From contig JAKAKP010000043.1 in assembly GCA_021813445.1 (NCBI GenBank), positions 1 to 64,000 on the forward strand: a stretch of DNA of 64,000 nt. The letters run 5' to 3'. The stretch comes from Deltaproteobacteria bacterium. GTDB taxonomy: Bacteria > Desulfobacterota > Desulfobaccia > Desulfobaccales > 0-14-0-80-60-11. Made by a program: the position numbers and the translations under genes. Position 1 is the stretch's first letter, and each line of letters opens with the position of its first letter. The notes beneath the pieces were generated by a model that worked only from the letters and a program-made list of their open reading frames with translations, searched no databases and was not told the DNA's origin. Of the stretch, positions 10,899 through 20,947 are shown one piece after another.

Positions 10899-11326
10899 TC
10901 CCCGCAGAACACTACAAGCAGATTCTTGAAGTCATGCCGCTTTTGTGTGTGGATGTGATTATCAAGAATTCCCGCGGCGAATACCTACTGGTCAGGCGGG
11001 CCAATGAGCCGCTCCAGGGCCAGTGGTGGGTGATCGGAGGACGGGTGCTCAAGAACGAAACGCTGGAGCAGGCTGTCATCCGGAAGGTCAAGCAGGAAGT
11101 GGGGTTGACCATCCGGGAATTGACGCCCGTCGGCTACTATGAGGACCGGTTCGAGAAGAATTCAATCCCGCTGGATTCACCCCTGCACACTGTCAGTGTG
11201 GTGTTTTCGACGAGCATTGATGGCCAACAGCCCATCAAACTAGATGGTCAGAGCCTCGAGTGGCAATTTCTTAAAGAGCTTCCCAAGGCCTTTCATGTGA
11301 AACCGTTTCACGAATGTTCTGTATGA
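10895..11326 (+). CDS. NUDIX hydrolase (GDP-mannose mannosyl hydrolase-like)
   Basis: WWVIGGRVLKNETLEQAVIRKVKQEVGL Nudix-box variant; overlaps upstream methyltransferase by 4 nt. Confidence 0.8.
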   Translation: MIPAEHYKQILEVMPLLCVDVIIKNSRGEYLLVRRANEPLQGQWWVIGGRVLKNETLEQAVIRKVKQEVGLTIRELTPVGYYEDRFEKNSIPLDSPLHTVSVVFSTSIDGQQPIKLDGQSLEWQFLKELPKAFHVKPFHECSV

Positions 11327-11366
11327 AGTCGATGCTGCTTATGTTAAGCATAGGAGGAATAGGACG

Positions 11367-12350
11367 ATTAGAAAAGCGCTAATTTTCGGGGTGACAGGAC
11401 AAGATGGCAGCTACCTGGCCGAGGTCCTGTTGGAGAAAGGCTACGAAGTGCATGGCATGGTCCGGAAATCAGCCACTGGCAACACCCGGAACATCGATCA
11501 CCTCATCCGGAATCCGGAACTCTTCAACCGGCGGTTTTTCCTTTGCCGGGGGGATCTCGCGGATCCGACTTCGCTGTACCACAACATCCTGAAAATCAAA
11601 CCCGATGAGATTTACAACGAGGCCGACCAGGATCATGTGGGTTGGAGTTATGATATGGTGGGCTATTCCGCGGACATCACCGGCGCCGCGGTGGGGCGCA
11701 TCCTGGAAATTATCCGCCAGGTGAATCCGGGCATCCGCTACTTTCAGCCCTGCTCTTCCAACATGTTTGGCAAGACCGACAGCCCGGTACAGTCAGAAAC
11801 TACGCCCTTCAATCCTCAGAGTCCTTATGGGTGCGCCAAGGTTATGGCCTATTATTTGACCCGCTATTATCGGGAAGCCTTTGGAATCTTCGCGTCCACA
11901 GCCATCTTTTATAATCACGAATCGCCCCGGCGGACGGAGGAATACCTCTCCCGGAAAGTTACCAAATCCGTGGCGCGGATTGCCACCGGCAAGCAGGACA
12001 AGCTGATGCTGGGTGATCTCAGCGCCCGCATCGATTGGGGCTACTCCCGGGAATATATGGAAGCGGCCTGGCAGATGCTCCAACTCGATGAACCGGATGA
12101 TTTCATCATCGCCACCGGCGAGGCGCATTTGGTGAAGGAGTTTGTCGACGAGGCTTTTGCCATCGCCAACCTGAAGCCGGAAAATTATGTGGTCACGGAT
12201 CCCAGCCTGTTGCGCCCGACCAAAACCAGCGTCTTGGTCGGCGATATCAGCAAAGCCCGGGAACGCTTCGGGTTCGACCCGCGGGTGAAGTTCAAGGAAC
12301 TCGTCAAACTTATGGTGGAAGCAGATCTGCATGCCGAACGCAGCAGGTGA
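11367..12350 (+). CDS. GDP-mannose 4,6-dehydratase-like SDR (divergent paralogue)
   Basis: [28 protein letters not shown] and NHESPRR; ORF track starts at 11391 inside the Gly-rich loop, so the start is probably an ATT at 11367 behind aggagg. Confidence 0.85.
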   Translation: MRKALIFGVTGQDGSYLAEVLLEKGYEVHGMVRKSATGNTRNIDHLIRNPELFNRRFFLCRGDLADPTSLYHNILKIKPDEIYNEADQDHVGWSYDMVGYSADITGAAVGRILEIIRQVNPGIRYFQPCSSNMFGKTDSPVQSETTPFNPQSPYGCAKVMAYYLTRYYREAFGIFASTAIFYNHESPRRTEEYLSRKVTKSVARIATGKQDKLMLGDLSARIDWGYSREYMEAAWQMLQLDEPDDFIIATGEAHLVKEFVDEAFAIANLKPENYVVTDPSLLRPTKTSVLVGDISKARERFGFDPRVKFKELVKLMVEADLHAERSR

Positions 12351-12369
12351 AAAAAACAACTGTCATTAG

Positions 12370-13010
12370 CAGGTTGCTGAATGTTGATGTCTGCTTCGTT
12401 TCAGGGGAGCAGGTATTGCCGTCAGGTTGCGCCTGCGCATCAGGTTGTAAGTTGCAGTCGTGAGGGTGAAGATCCAGCCCCCCCAGTTTTGGTCCTTAGT
12501 TCCGGGTTTTCCGGGGATTACCAATTCAGTGCCCCTGGGAATGGACTCCACCTGGGCATCGCCTTTTCGCGCTCGGCAGTGCTAGTAGTAAGGCAAGGAG
12601 GGGCAAACAGGCCGGGCGGTTTTCCATGAGCACATGCCCCACCAAGCAAAGTTTGAATTCTTTGTTTTTGCCCTGTCGGAAGAGCCGGACCTCCGGGTCG
12701 GTAGCGGAGGCGCGCGGTTTGTTTAAACTCCTTTCTCCGTGAAAGTCCACTATCAGGTTGCGACCTCCTCCCTCAGAAGGCTGCGGGGCTTGAGTCGAAG
12801 ACTATTCATGGAAGCTCGAGTTTCGATCAAGATTCGTCTACCCTGAAATGCTCATCCGACAGCAGTCTGGCTGCAATTGCCTGCTTCAATATCTGGGAGG
12901 AAAAGACCCAGCCAAGTCACGAGGTCAAGAAATCGATCCGGTTCTTAGAAAAGACGTTCCTGGACAAACTCACGAACGAGCAAAATAAGAGATTGCAATC
13001 CAGCGCTTGG
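12370..13010 (-). pseudogene. Decayed IS5-like element with left TIR
   Basis: caggttgctgaatg TIR relic; ggttgcgc.tgcgcatcaggttgtaagttgcagtcgtgagggtgaagatccagcc matches 16336-16400; tail matches 17040-17150. Confidence 0.8.
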
Positions 13011-13143
13011 ACGCCCTTCCTTGCCCTATATGGCCTCAAAGTCATGCACAGCTCGCTTAGAGGGCAGTTTAATACTCGGCAAATAGATATTTTTGAAGAT
13101 ACTATTATGAATGAATTGGTTGAACCGGAAGGGATAAGTTATT

Positions 13144-14097
13144 ATGTTTCAAAGAGTTAAATATAGCATCAAGGCAGTTATCAAATCCATTTTGCCGCCA
13201 TTTATTTACAATATCTCGTTAAAAGGATTTAATAAATTTCAGAACAGGTTATCTATCTTATTAAATAAGGGTTTCCCGGCGCCTTGGTCTCGCGGGTATG
13301 TAGAATATAAGATGCGGATGGTCAGCAGATCATTATCAGATGACGATTTATTGGGAAAATTTCGAAATCGAGAGATGTTGCCGGAGGGATACGGATACGG
13401 ACTTGACGAGAGAATAATTGAATACCCTTGGTTGTTTGCAAACCTTCCTAAAGAAGCATGTAACATTTTAGACGCCGGTTCAATCCTGAACCATAAGACT
13501 ATTATTGAACAAAGCTGTTGGTCTAACAAGAAATTACATATTGCCACATTGGCACCCGAGCCTGTGTGCTTTTGGCAAAAGGGCATATCGTATTTGTATG
13601 AAGACTTAAGATGTCTACCTATGAAAGATAACTTCTATGATGTTATTATTTGTTTATCGACAATAGAACATATTGGCTGCGATAATACAATTCATACAAA
13701 AGATGGCACTCATAGAGAGACCAGATTGGACGATTATTTGCAGGCCATTAAAGAGCTTCGAAGAGTTCTCAAACCTGATGGTTCGTTGTTTCTAAGCGTT
13801 CCTTTCGGAAAGTACGAGTATTTAGGGATGTTTCAACAGTTTGATCTGCTATTATTGAATCATGCTATGAGTAGTTTCGGTCCCGCGATTAAGGTCAGAG
13901 AAGATTTCTTTAAATATAGTAAAGGTGGTTGGCAAATATCTAAGGCTGACGAATGTTCTGATTGCACATTCGTTAAATGGATTATCGAAGCATGGCAAAA
14001 GCGGTCGGTTCCTTTTGTTGTTCCAACAGAAGGAGATTTGGCAGCGGCAGCCAGAGCTGTAGCGTGCATTCATTTAGTTAAAAAAGGTGCCAATTAA
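13144..14097 (+). CDS. SAM-dependent methyltransferase
   Basis: NILDAGSIL..., DVIICLSTIEHIG, LKPDGSLFLSVPFG. Confidence 0.75.
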   Translation: MFQRVKYSIKAVIKSILPPFIYNISLKGFNKFQNRLSILLNKGFPAPWSRGYVEYKMRMVSRSLSDDDLLGKFRNREMLPEGYGYGLDERIIEYPWLFANLPKEACNILDAGSILNHKTIIEQSCWSNKKLHIATLAPEPVCFWQKGISYLYEDLRCLPMKDNFYDVIICLSTIEHIGCDNTIHTKDGTHRETRLDDYLQAIKELRRVLKPDGSLFLSVPFGKYEYLGMFQQFDLLLLNHAMSSFGPAIKVREDFFKYSKGGWQISKADECSDCTFVKWIIEAWQKRSVPFVVPTEGDLAAAARAVACIHLVKKGAN

Positions 14098-14173
14098 GAA
14101 GGAAATAAAATAAAACAAAATCATTTAAAATACCGGGAAATAAATAAAATCATATAGAAAACCTCCATCAACT

Positions 14174-15484
14174 TTGGAAAAATATTTAAACATTTGCTAT
14201 CATATGAGAATTAATATTTCAATCAATAGGTGGAAAATTTGTTATTGGCTTCTCATGGTTTGTTTGCTGTGGGCGCCTGTAACAGGAATATTTGATGTTA
14301 TTTATATATTTAGGCAAAAGTATGTTGATGTGTTGTTAACATCCCCAGAAGCAACAGCAACTAGGGTTGTGCGCGATTTTTTAATCGTAATTTTTTATAT
14401 ATACTTTATATTGTTTATTATAATCCCAGACAGAATAAAACTAAGGTGCAATACTAATGGCAATATATTTGTAATAAGTATATTGCTGCTTAGTTCTAGT
14501 ATATTATTGTCAGTTTTATATTCAATATTAGTAGTTAAGCTTCCATTAATGGTTATCGCTCTTGGTCTTAAATCTTTTTTGTATGTGCCTTTATTTCCTA
14601 TAGCTTGGATTTTTTCTAAAGAATACCCATACGCTTTTAAAGGTATTCGGAAAGCGATATTATTTATATTAATTATTGAATTATTATTTGGACTTTTAGA
14701 GATTCGTTACGCACCTCCTTATCACGGGGTTACTGTTTTTGGGTTGGGAAGCATTCCTGAAGGAACTTTTACTCATTACAATATCTATGCCGCCTTTTTA
14801 TCATTCATGATTATGGGCCATCTTTTCATTCGAAATCTCTCTATTACCAAGATATTGTTTATCAGCACCCTGATAATGATATTTCTTGCTCAATCCCGAT
14901 CGGGATGGGTCATAGTTGCCTTTCTTCTGTCCATTTGGTTTGTCAAGGACTTTATTAAAGATTCATCAATCCGAGGAGCAGTTGTAGCAATATTGCCATT
15001 CTTTATGTTATTAATTATTGTATTACCCAGTATGGTGTTTGTGGCAAGGCAGACAGCCGCCCAGCGAGGAGTCATGGGAGATCCCCGCTGGCACATTTGG
15101 GCAACTTATTTGACGAGAGATTTGAGTCTATCGCAAGTGGGGATTGGCTCCGGGGTAGGATTGGCATCTCAAGCAGTTTTCACGTACTTTGGGGATCCTT
15201 TTCCAGGACAATTTGTCGCAGATAGCATGCATTTAGCGCTTTTTGCTCAATATGGTCTCTTAGGGATGACGTTATTTTATTGCGTTATGTTTCTGATAAT
15301 GTATGAATTATATGGATGGATTACATTTATTGTATCCATGGTAATATTAATAATGGGATTTACTTCAAATTTTTTAGAAACCTATCCGATCAATTTATTA
15401 CTGCCTGTGATGTTGGCATTCCATGATTTAGATTTTGGACATTTCTCTCCAGTTAAGCCAGCGCCAAGAATAAATGGATATTAA
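14174..15484 (+). CDS. O-antigen ligase/polymerase-like (Wzy-like) multipass membrane protein
   Basis: About 10 hydrophobic segments; FLAQSRSGWVIVAFLLSIWF pattern typical of the Wzy_C/O-antigen ligase family. Confidence 0.65.
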   Translation: MEKYLNICYHMRINISINRWKICYWLLMVCLLWAPVTGIFDVIYIFRQKYVDVLLTSPEATATRVVRDFLIVIFYIYFILFIIIPDRIKLRCNTNGNIFVISILLLSSSILLSVLYSILVVKLPLMVIALGLKSFLYVPLFPIAWIFSKEYPYAFKGIRKAILFILIIELLFGLLEIRYAPPYHGVTVFGLGSIPEGTFTHYNIYAAFLSFMIMGHLFIRNLSITKILFISTLIMIFLAQSRSGWVIVAFLLSIWFVKDFIKDSSIRGAVVAILPFFMLLIIVLPSMVFVARQTAAQRGVMGDPRWHIWATYLTRDLSLSQVGIGSGVGLASQAVFTYFGDPFPGQFVADSMHLALFAQYGLLGMTLFYCVMFLIMYELYGWITFIVSMVILIMGFTSNFLETYPINLLLPVMLAFHDLDFGHFSPVKPAPRINGY

Positions 15485-15659
15485 AAGTAATAATATCCGG
15501 CATGAGTCCGGTGAGTCTAAGCGTTTCCGCGATGTGAAGCTGACTGAGCTGCAAGATACGGGCTTTTCCGGAGCGATTTTGTGATGATCAACTCAAGGTT
15601 ACCGGATAGATTTGTATCAGTCCGTTTGGTGTAACTTAACTGCTAATTTTCCCTATTAT

Positions 15660-16169
15660 ATGTTATTTAATTCGTACGAATACATTATTATATTACTTCC
15701 GGCCGCCTTAATAATATATTTTCTGCTGAATAAATATAAATTAATTCTGGCCTCGAAAATCTGGCTCATAGCCGTATCGATTTTCTTCTATGGCTGGTGG
15801 AATGTTAAATATATTCCTTTATTATTAGGCAGCATAGTATTTAACTACCTTATAGGCAGTAAACTTGCTAAAAGAAATAAGTTAACAACTAATAAGAGAA
15901 GAAGAGGTATATTAATATTAGGAGTCACTTGCAACGTAGTACTTTTGGCATATTTTAAATACCCAGATTTTATGATAGCTAATATTAATTACATTGCCGG
16001 CTTAAATCAGGATGCACTCCATATAATTTTGCCATTAGGAATCAGCTTCTTTACTTTTACGCAAATAGCCTACCTGGTAGACACTTATAATGGTATTGCT
16101 GAAGAATACGACCCATGGAATTATTCACTATTCGTCACTTTTTTCCCACATCTTCTATCAGGCTGTTGA
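15660..16169 (+). pseudogene. MBOAT (AlgI-like) O-acyltransferase, 3' truncated by IS insertion
   Basis: MLFNSYEYIIILLPAALIIYFLL..FFYGWWNVKYIPLLLGSIVFNYLIG..LPLGISFFTFTQIAYLVDTY; reads into the TIR and stops. Confidence 0.85.
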
Positions 16170-16316
16170 AAAACCACTGTGATTAAGCTGTGTTTCCTCT
16201 TTGAGGACGATGTCGGTACCCCTATGACTGGTCAATTCTCGGAAAAACCTGGGCTGCTTCCTCCATCAGTGGCCGCTTGCCGGCAGAATTATCGGGTTTC
16301 AGATAGCTGCTTGGGT

Positions 16317-17402
16317 TCAGGGAGAAACCGCCGCCGTCAGGTTGCGCATTCGCACCAAGTTGTACGCCGCGGCGGTGAGGGTGAAGACCCAGCCCACCCG
16401 GTCCTCGCCGCGGTGCCGGGTTTTCCGGAGATTCCCCACGGTTTTCAGCCAGCCGAAGATTTCCTCCACCCGTTTGCGCAGGCGCTGACTGACGGCGTAT
16501 CCCGGATGGCAGGTAGTGCGGCCGTCAATGGCGGACTTCCTGCCGTTGCAGTTTTGGGCCAAATGGGGCATGGCCTTCAAGGCCCGTAGCGATTGAACAA
16601 ATTCCTGGGTATCGTAGGCCTTGTCGCCGCCCACGGTAATGCGATGCCGGCCGGGAACGGCCTCCACCAGGCCCACTGCCGTCTCCCGCTCAGCCGTGCC
16701 GGTAGCCGCGGTGAGGCGGGGCGAGACCACCAGGCCGTGGCGGTTCTCCATCAGCACGTGCCCCATGAAGCAGAGCTTGGCCTCTTTGCCTTTGCCCTTC
16801 TTGAACAGCCGGGCCTCGGGGTCGGTGGTGGAGGCATGCGTCTGATTCAGGCGCTTCTCCCCATGAAAGTCCACTTCCGGGTTGCGACCGCCGCCACCCT
16901 CGAGGGGCGGGGCGTCCTTGGGGTGGAAGCTCTTCAGGGAGGCCCAGGCCTCGATCAGGGTGCCGTCCACGGTGAAATGCTCGTCGGAGAGCAGCCCGGC
17001 GCTCGCCGCCTGCTTCAGGATGCGCCCGAAAAAGGCCGCGGCCAAGTCCGAGTCGAGAAAGCGCTCCTGGTTCTTGGAAAAGACGGAATGGTCCCAGACC
17101 TTGTCGTCCATGGAGAGACCGACAAACCAGCGAAACAGGAGATTGTAATCAAGTTGCTCCATCAACAGGCGTTCGCTGCGGATGGTATAAAGGATTTGCA
17201 GCAACAAGGCGCGCAGCAGCTTCTCCGGAGGGATGGAAGGGCGCCCCTCCCGGGAATACATGGCCTGGAACTCCCCGGAGAGTTCGGCCAGGGCTTGATT
17301 CGCCATGTCCCGGAGGGAGCCTTAAGGGTAGTCCTGGGGTACCCGGGCTTCGGGAGAAAGGTAGCTGAACATGGCTTGCTGGTGCACATCCTTGCCGCGC
17401 AT
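16317..17402 (-). pseudogene. IS5-family transposase with in-frame TAA at codon 27 (17324..17322)
   Basis: MRGKDVHQQAMFSYLSPEARVPQDYP*GSLRDMANQALAELSGEF... ; remaining 329-aa ORF 16317-17306 open. Confidence 0.85.
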
Positions 17403-17416
17403 AATGGCTACCTCCA

Positions 17417-17433
17417 GATAACATATTGTTATC
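17417..17433. promoter_or_regulatory. Perfect palindrome GATAACATATTGTTATC upstream of the transposase start
   Basis: Identical in the two best-preserved IS copies (30-46 and 17417-17433). Confidence 0.6.
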
Positions 17434-17922
17434 ATTAACTATAGCACCTTTTCGCCATTATGGACAGCCTTATTTAAGAGGCATAAACAAAAGAGTTTTT
17501 CAACAGCCTGCTAGAACTGAGCAGCTGATTGTCGAAATCAAGAAGTTAGGTCTGCAAGGAAAAATTCTCAAGAATCGAGTGATATCCGGTATCCATGGTT
17601 ACAACGCCCAGTTTGGGTCTGAAAATAGACCTTGACACTATGGCAGGAGCCCTAATGACAACAGGGACACCGAGAGCGGTTAATTGCTAAAAAGATCGTG
17701 AGTTTCCTGTTCATAGTGACAATGGAATAGACGCTTATGCCCCTCCGGTCTGAGGCAAAGATCCCTTTGCTGGCAGCCTTCAGGTACTAAGGTAAAGCGA
17801 AGTTGAGGTCTGCTGATAGGACAGCCAGAAAATCGGCGTCTGCCTGAAGCCTCGGCAACGGATTCTGAAAGTCAAAAGATACAAAGTTGTGTGGAGCAAG
17901 GTCACAAGAATCCTCAAAATTC

Positions 17923-18684
17923 ATGGGACAAAATACTAGACCCCTCGTTTCCGTAATAACTGCCTGTCTGAATGCCGAAGAGTTTCTTGTTGAGACAATT
18001 GAAAGCGTTCTGGGGCAAAGTTATCCTCATATGGAATATATTATCATCGATGGGGGATCGACTGACGGCACTGTAGAGATTATCAAACGCTATGCCAATA
18101 AGTTAGCCTATTGGCATAGCCAGCCTGACCGGGGCTTGGCCCATGCCTTCAATCTGGGGCTGAGCAAGGCCCAAGGAAAGTGGGTTCTTTTTCTCAATGC
18201 CGACGATTACTTATTTAATTCGTATGTTATCGAAAACATGGTCCCCTATTTTAAACAAAACGGGGATGCAGATGTAATTTTTGGGCAAATTGCCTGGGCC
18301 AGCCGCCAGCATGAGGATTATATTAAGTCATTCAGCATCCGGGGGCGACCCTGGCGTTGGCGCACCTTCCGGTTCGTCTGCACCATTCCGCATCAGTCCG
18401 CCTTTACCCGGCGGAAGTATTTCGAGGCGGTGGGGTATTTCAATGAAGATCTGCGGATCGCCATGGATTACGAAATCTTTCTCCGGCGAGGGCCAAGGTT
18501 GAGAGCTGTTTTTGTCCCGCAAATTATCAGTTTAATGCGCTCGGGCGGAGTCAGCTCAAACGTAATCGCCACTCTAAAGGAGTGGCGAAAAGCACAAATT
18601 CTAACCCGGGCAACGCCAAATTGGTTGATCTGGGGAAATTACTTGGCCAGGTTCATCTGGAATATGAGGGGACAAGATACTTGA
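17923..18684 (+). CDS. Family 2 glycosyltransferase
   Basis: PLVSVITACLNAEEFLVETIESVLGQSYPHMEYIIIDGGSTDGTVEII; start moved to ATG at 17923. Confidence 0.92.
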   Translation: MGQNTRPLVSVITACLNAEEFLVETIESVLGQSYPHMEYIIIDGGSTDGTVEIIKRYANKLAYWHSQPDRGLAHAFNLGLSKAQGKWVLFLNADDYLFNSYVIENMVPYFKQNGDADVIFGQIAWASRQHEDYIKSFSIRGRPWRWRTFRFVCTIPHQSAFTRRKYFEAVGYFNEDLRIAMDYEIFLRRGPRLRAVFVPQIISLMRSGGVSSNVIATLKEWRKAQILTRATPNWLIWGNYLARFIWNMRGQDT

Positions 18685-18891
18685 TAAGGTACTAATCCTG
18701 GGTTATGGGCTGGAATTAGGGTGGATTTATCCCCAAAATCTGATAAGAAAAAGTTAATTTGGAAAAAATGCTGCTAGTGGTGAAACTGGAAAGGATGATC
18801 AGACTATATTTTGCTTGATCTAGGCCTTCATGATAAATTATATGGGCTTAAAGCGAAACGCTAACTCAGGAAATTTATACGAGGTTTCAAT

Positions 18892-19146
18892 ATGATACCA
18901 TTATTAATATTTGTCATGGTCTTGGAAATGGTCCTTGACTTTCCTGCCAATGCCTACGCTTATACCGACCCTAACTTAGGTAACGTTATTTTTCAAGTTC
19001 TTTTCCCGATTATTACTGGTATATCAGTGGGATATCTCGTTTGCAAAAATTATCTCAAAAGAAAGTTCGCCTCCTTTAAAAAACGGCTTTGGGAATTCAC
19101 TAATAGAAAATCGGCAACCGATTTAAATTCCGATGCCCAGAAATAA
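18892..19146 (+). CDS. Small membrane protein with YxDPxxG-type motif
   Basis: Signal/TM, AYAYTDPNLGNVIFQVLFPIITGISVGYLV..KRKFASFKKRL; overlaps next gene by 14 nt. Confidence 0.65.
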   Translation: MIPLLIFVMVLEMVLDFPANAYAYTDPNLGNVIFQVLFPIITGISVGYLVCKNYLKRKFASFKKRLWEFTNRKSATDLNSDAQK

Positions 19147-20914
19147 TATAAACAAGAAGGTAATCGTCATTGGGATTGACGGGTTTACCCCGAAGATCTT
19201 GGAAAGCATGATGGGGAGGGGGGAACTCCCGAATTTCTCCAGACTTGCGGGCAAAGGCATGTTTAGTCCAATGCAGACCGTCTTTCCCCCTCAAAGTCCG
19301 GTGGTCTGGACCACAATTGCTACCGGTCGTGCTCCCCGAGATCACGGAATTTTCGACTTCCTTAGGCCCATACCTGGCCAATACTCTCCGCAATTAACAA
19401 TATTGCGGCAAGGGAAAATCGCTTATAATCGACCTTATAAAGCCAAGACTTTTTGGGAAGTTGCTTCGGAAAGGAACACCCCTGCCACCATACTCAAATG
19501 GCCGTTGACTTTCCCAGCCACCCCCACGCTGGGTAACGTGCTTTCAGGCCTAGGAACCCCTGACCTCCTTGGTACCATGGGAAGGTACACCTGCTTCATG
19601 AGCAATGAAATCCCGGAAAAAGCGGATAGAAAAGGAACCATTACCAAAGTGGATATCCTCAAGGACAAGATAAAAACCAGTATTGCTGGTCCCATCACCC
19701 TCGCCTTTCCTGGGACAAAGTCGGCCAGGGCCCCCTTAGATATCGAATTGTCGGAAGGAAGAATTCACTGCTCCCTGGGGGAATCCACTTTTTCTCTGGA
19801 GGAAGGTTATTGGAGTGACTGGATTCAGGTGGACTTCAAGGTCGGTTTCCTGCGGCATGTGAGTGGCATGTGCCGGTTTTATTTAGAAAGAATTAAACCA
19901 GATTTCAAGCTTTATGTAACGCCAATCAATATTAGTTGCAAGACACAAACAATGCCAATTTCTGCTCCATTGGGCTATGCCAAAAGGCTATCAGCATCGG
20001 TTGGCGATTATTCAACTCTTGGCCTTGCAGAGGACGTTAACGCCTTGAAAGACTTGATCATCGATGAACGGGCTTTCCTCTCGGGCTGTGAAATGATCAT
20101 GGAGGAGCGAGAGAGAATCTTTTCCCTGGCATTACAAGAATTCAACCAAGGAATTCTGGCTTGCATTTTTGACACACCTGACCGAATTCAGCACATGTTC
20201 TGGCGGTATCTGGATCGGGACCACCCTTTATACAAAGAACCAGAGGCACAGGTTTTTGGAGAAGTTATTCCGGCCGTTTATCGGCGACTGGACGGCATTC
20301 TGGGCAAAGCTCTGGAAAGGGTGGATGAGGAAACTCTAATAATTGTTTGTTCGGATCATGGCTTTTACAGTTATCGATGGTCTGTTCATCTTAACACCTG
20401 GCTGGTGCAAAACGGCCTCATGGCCCTGAAACCGGGGCGAGCAGAAGGTCGGGACCTATTTCAAGATATAGATTGGTCGAAAACCTCTGCTTTTGCCCTT
20501 GGATTAAACAGTCTCTTTCTTAATATCAAGGGCCGGGAGCGGCAAGGAACGGTAGAGCCTGACGCATTGCCTCTAATCAAAGAGGAATTGGTGCGAAAAC
20601 TTAAAGCTTGGTCACACAATGATAGACCCGTAATTAGGACCATTGATGTCATAGAACAGCCTTACGGCCAGATAACGGACAATCAGGCCCCAGACCTAAT
20701 TATCGGGTACGACGAAGGATATAGGAGCTCTTGGCAAACCGCCGTTGGTGGAGTTCCAGGCGTGGTCATCGAGCCTAATCTCGACAAATGGAGCGGGGAC
20801 CATTGCGGTGATCCGGAACTTGTACCGGCAATTCTTCTCACCAATGAGAGAAATCTGCTCAAGAAGCCTCACGTCCAGGATATCTCTCCAGCGATTCTCG
20901 ATTACCTGGGATAG
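19133..20914 (+). CDS. Alkaline-phosphatase-superfamily protein (type I phosphodiesterase/nucleotide pyrophosphatase)
   Basis: VIVIGIDGFTPKIL, PPQSPVVWTTIATG nucleophile region, VCSDHGFY. Confidence 0.88.
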   Translation: MPRNNINKKVIVIGIDGFTPKILESMMGRGELPNFSRLAGKGMFSPMQTVFPPQSPVVWTTIATGRAPRDHGIFDFLRPIPGQYSPQLTILRQGKIAYNRPYKAKTFWEVASERNTPATILKWPLTFPATPTLGNVLSGLGTPDLLGTMGRYTCFMSNEIPEKADRKGTITKVDILKDKIKTSIAGPITLAFPGTKSARAPLDIELSEGRIHCSLGESTFSLEEGYWSDWIQVDFKVGFLRHVSGMCRFYLERIKPDFKLYVTPINISCKTQTMPISAPLGYAKRLSASVGDYSTLGLAEDVNALKDLIIDERAFLSGCEMIMEERERIFSLALQEFNQGILACIFDTPDRIQHMFWRYLDRDHPLYKEPEAQVFGEVIPAVYRRLDGILGKALERVDEETLIIVCSDHGFYSYRWSVHLNTWLVQNGLMALKPGRAEGRDLFQDIDWSKTSAFALGLNSLFLNIKGRERQGTVEPDALPLIKEELVRKLKAWSHNDRPVIRTIDVIEQPYGQITDNQAPDLIIGYDEGYRSSWQTAVGGVPGVVIEPNLDKWSGDHCGDPELVPAILLTNERNLLKKPHVQDISPAILDYLG

Positions 20915-20947
20915 GTAATGACTTAACGCCAATCGTCTCAAATCACT

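Larger units (their letters stand above)
16159..17510 (-). mobile_element. Full-length IS5-like insertion sequence (1352 bp) with 16-bp perfect TIRs CAGGCTGTTGAAAAAC
   Basis: Inverted termini read directly; internal DDE transposase ORF. Confidence 0.92.

Noticed and set aside
16593-17438. 281-aa + ORF inside the IS
   Set aside because: Antisense to the transposase; no independent support
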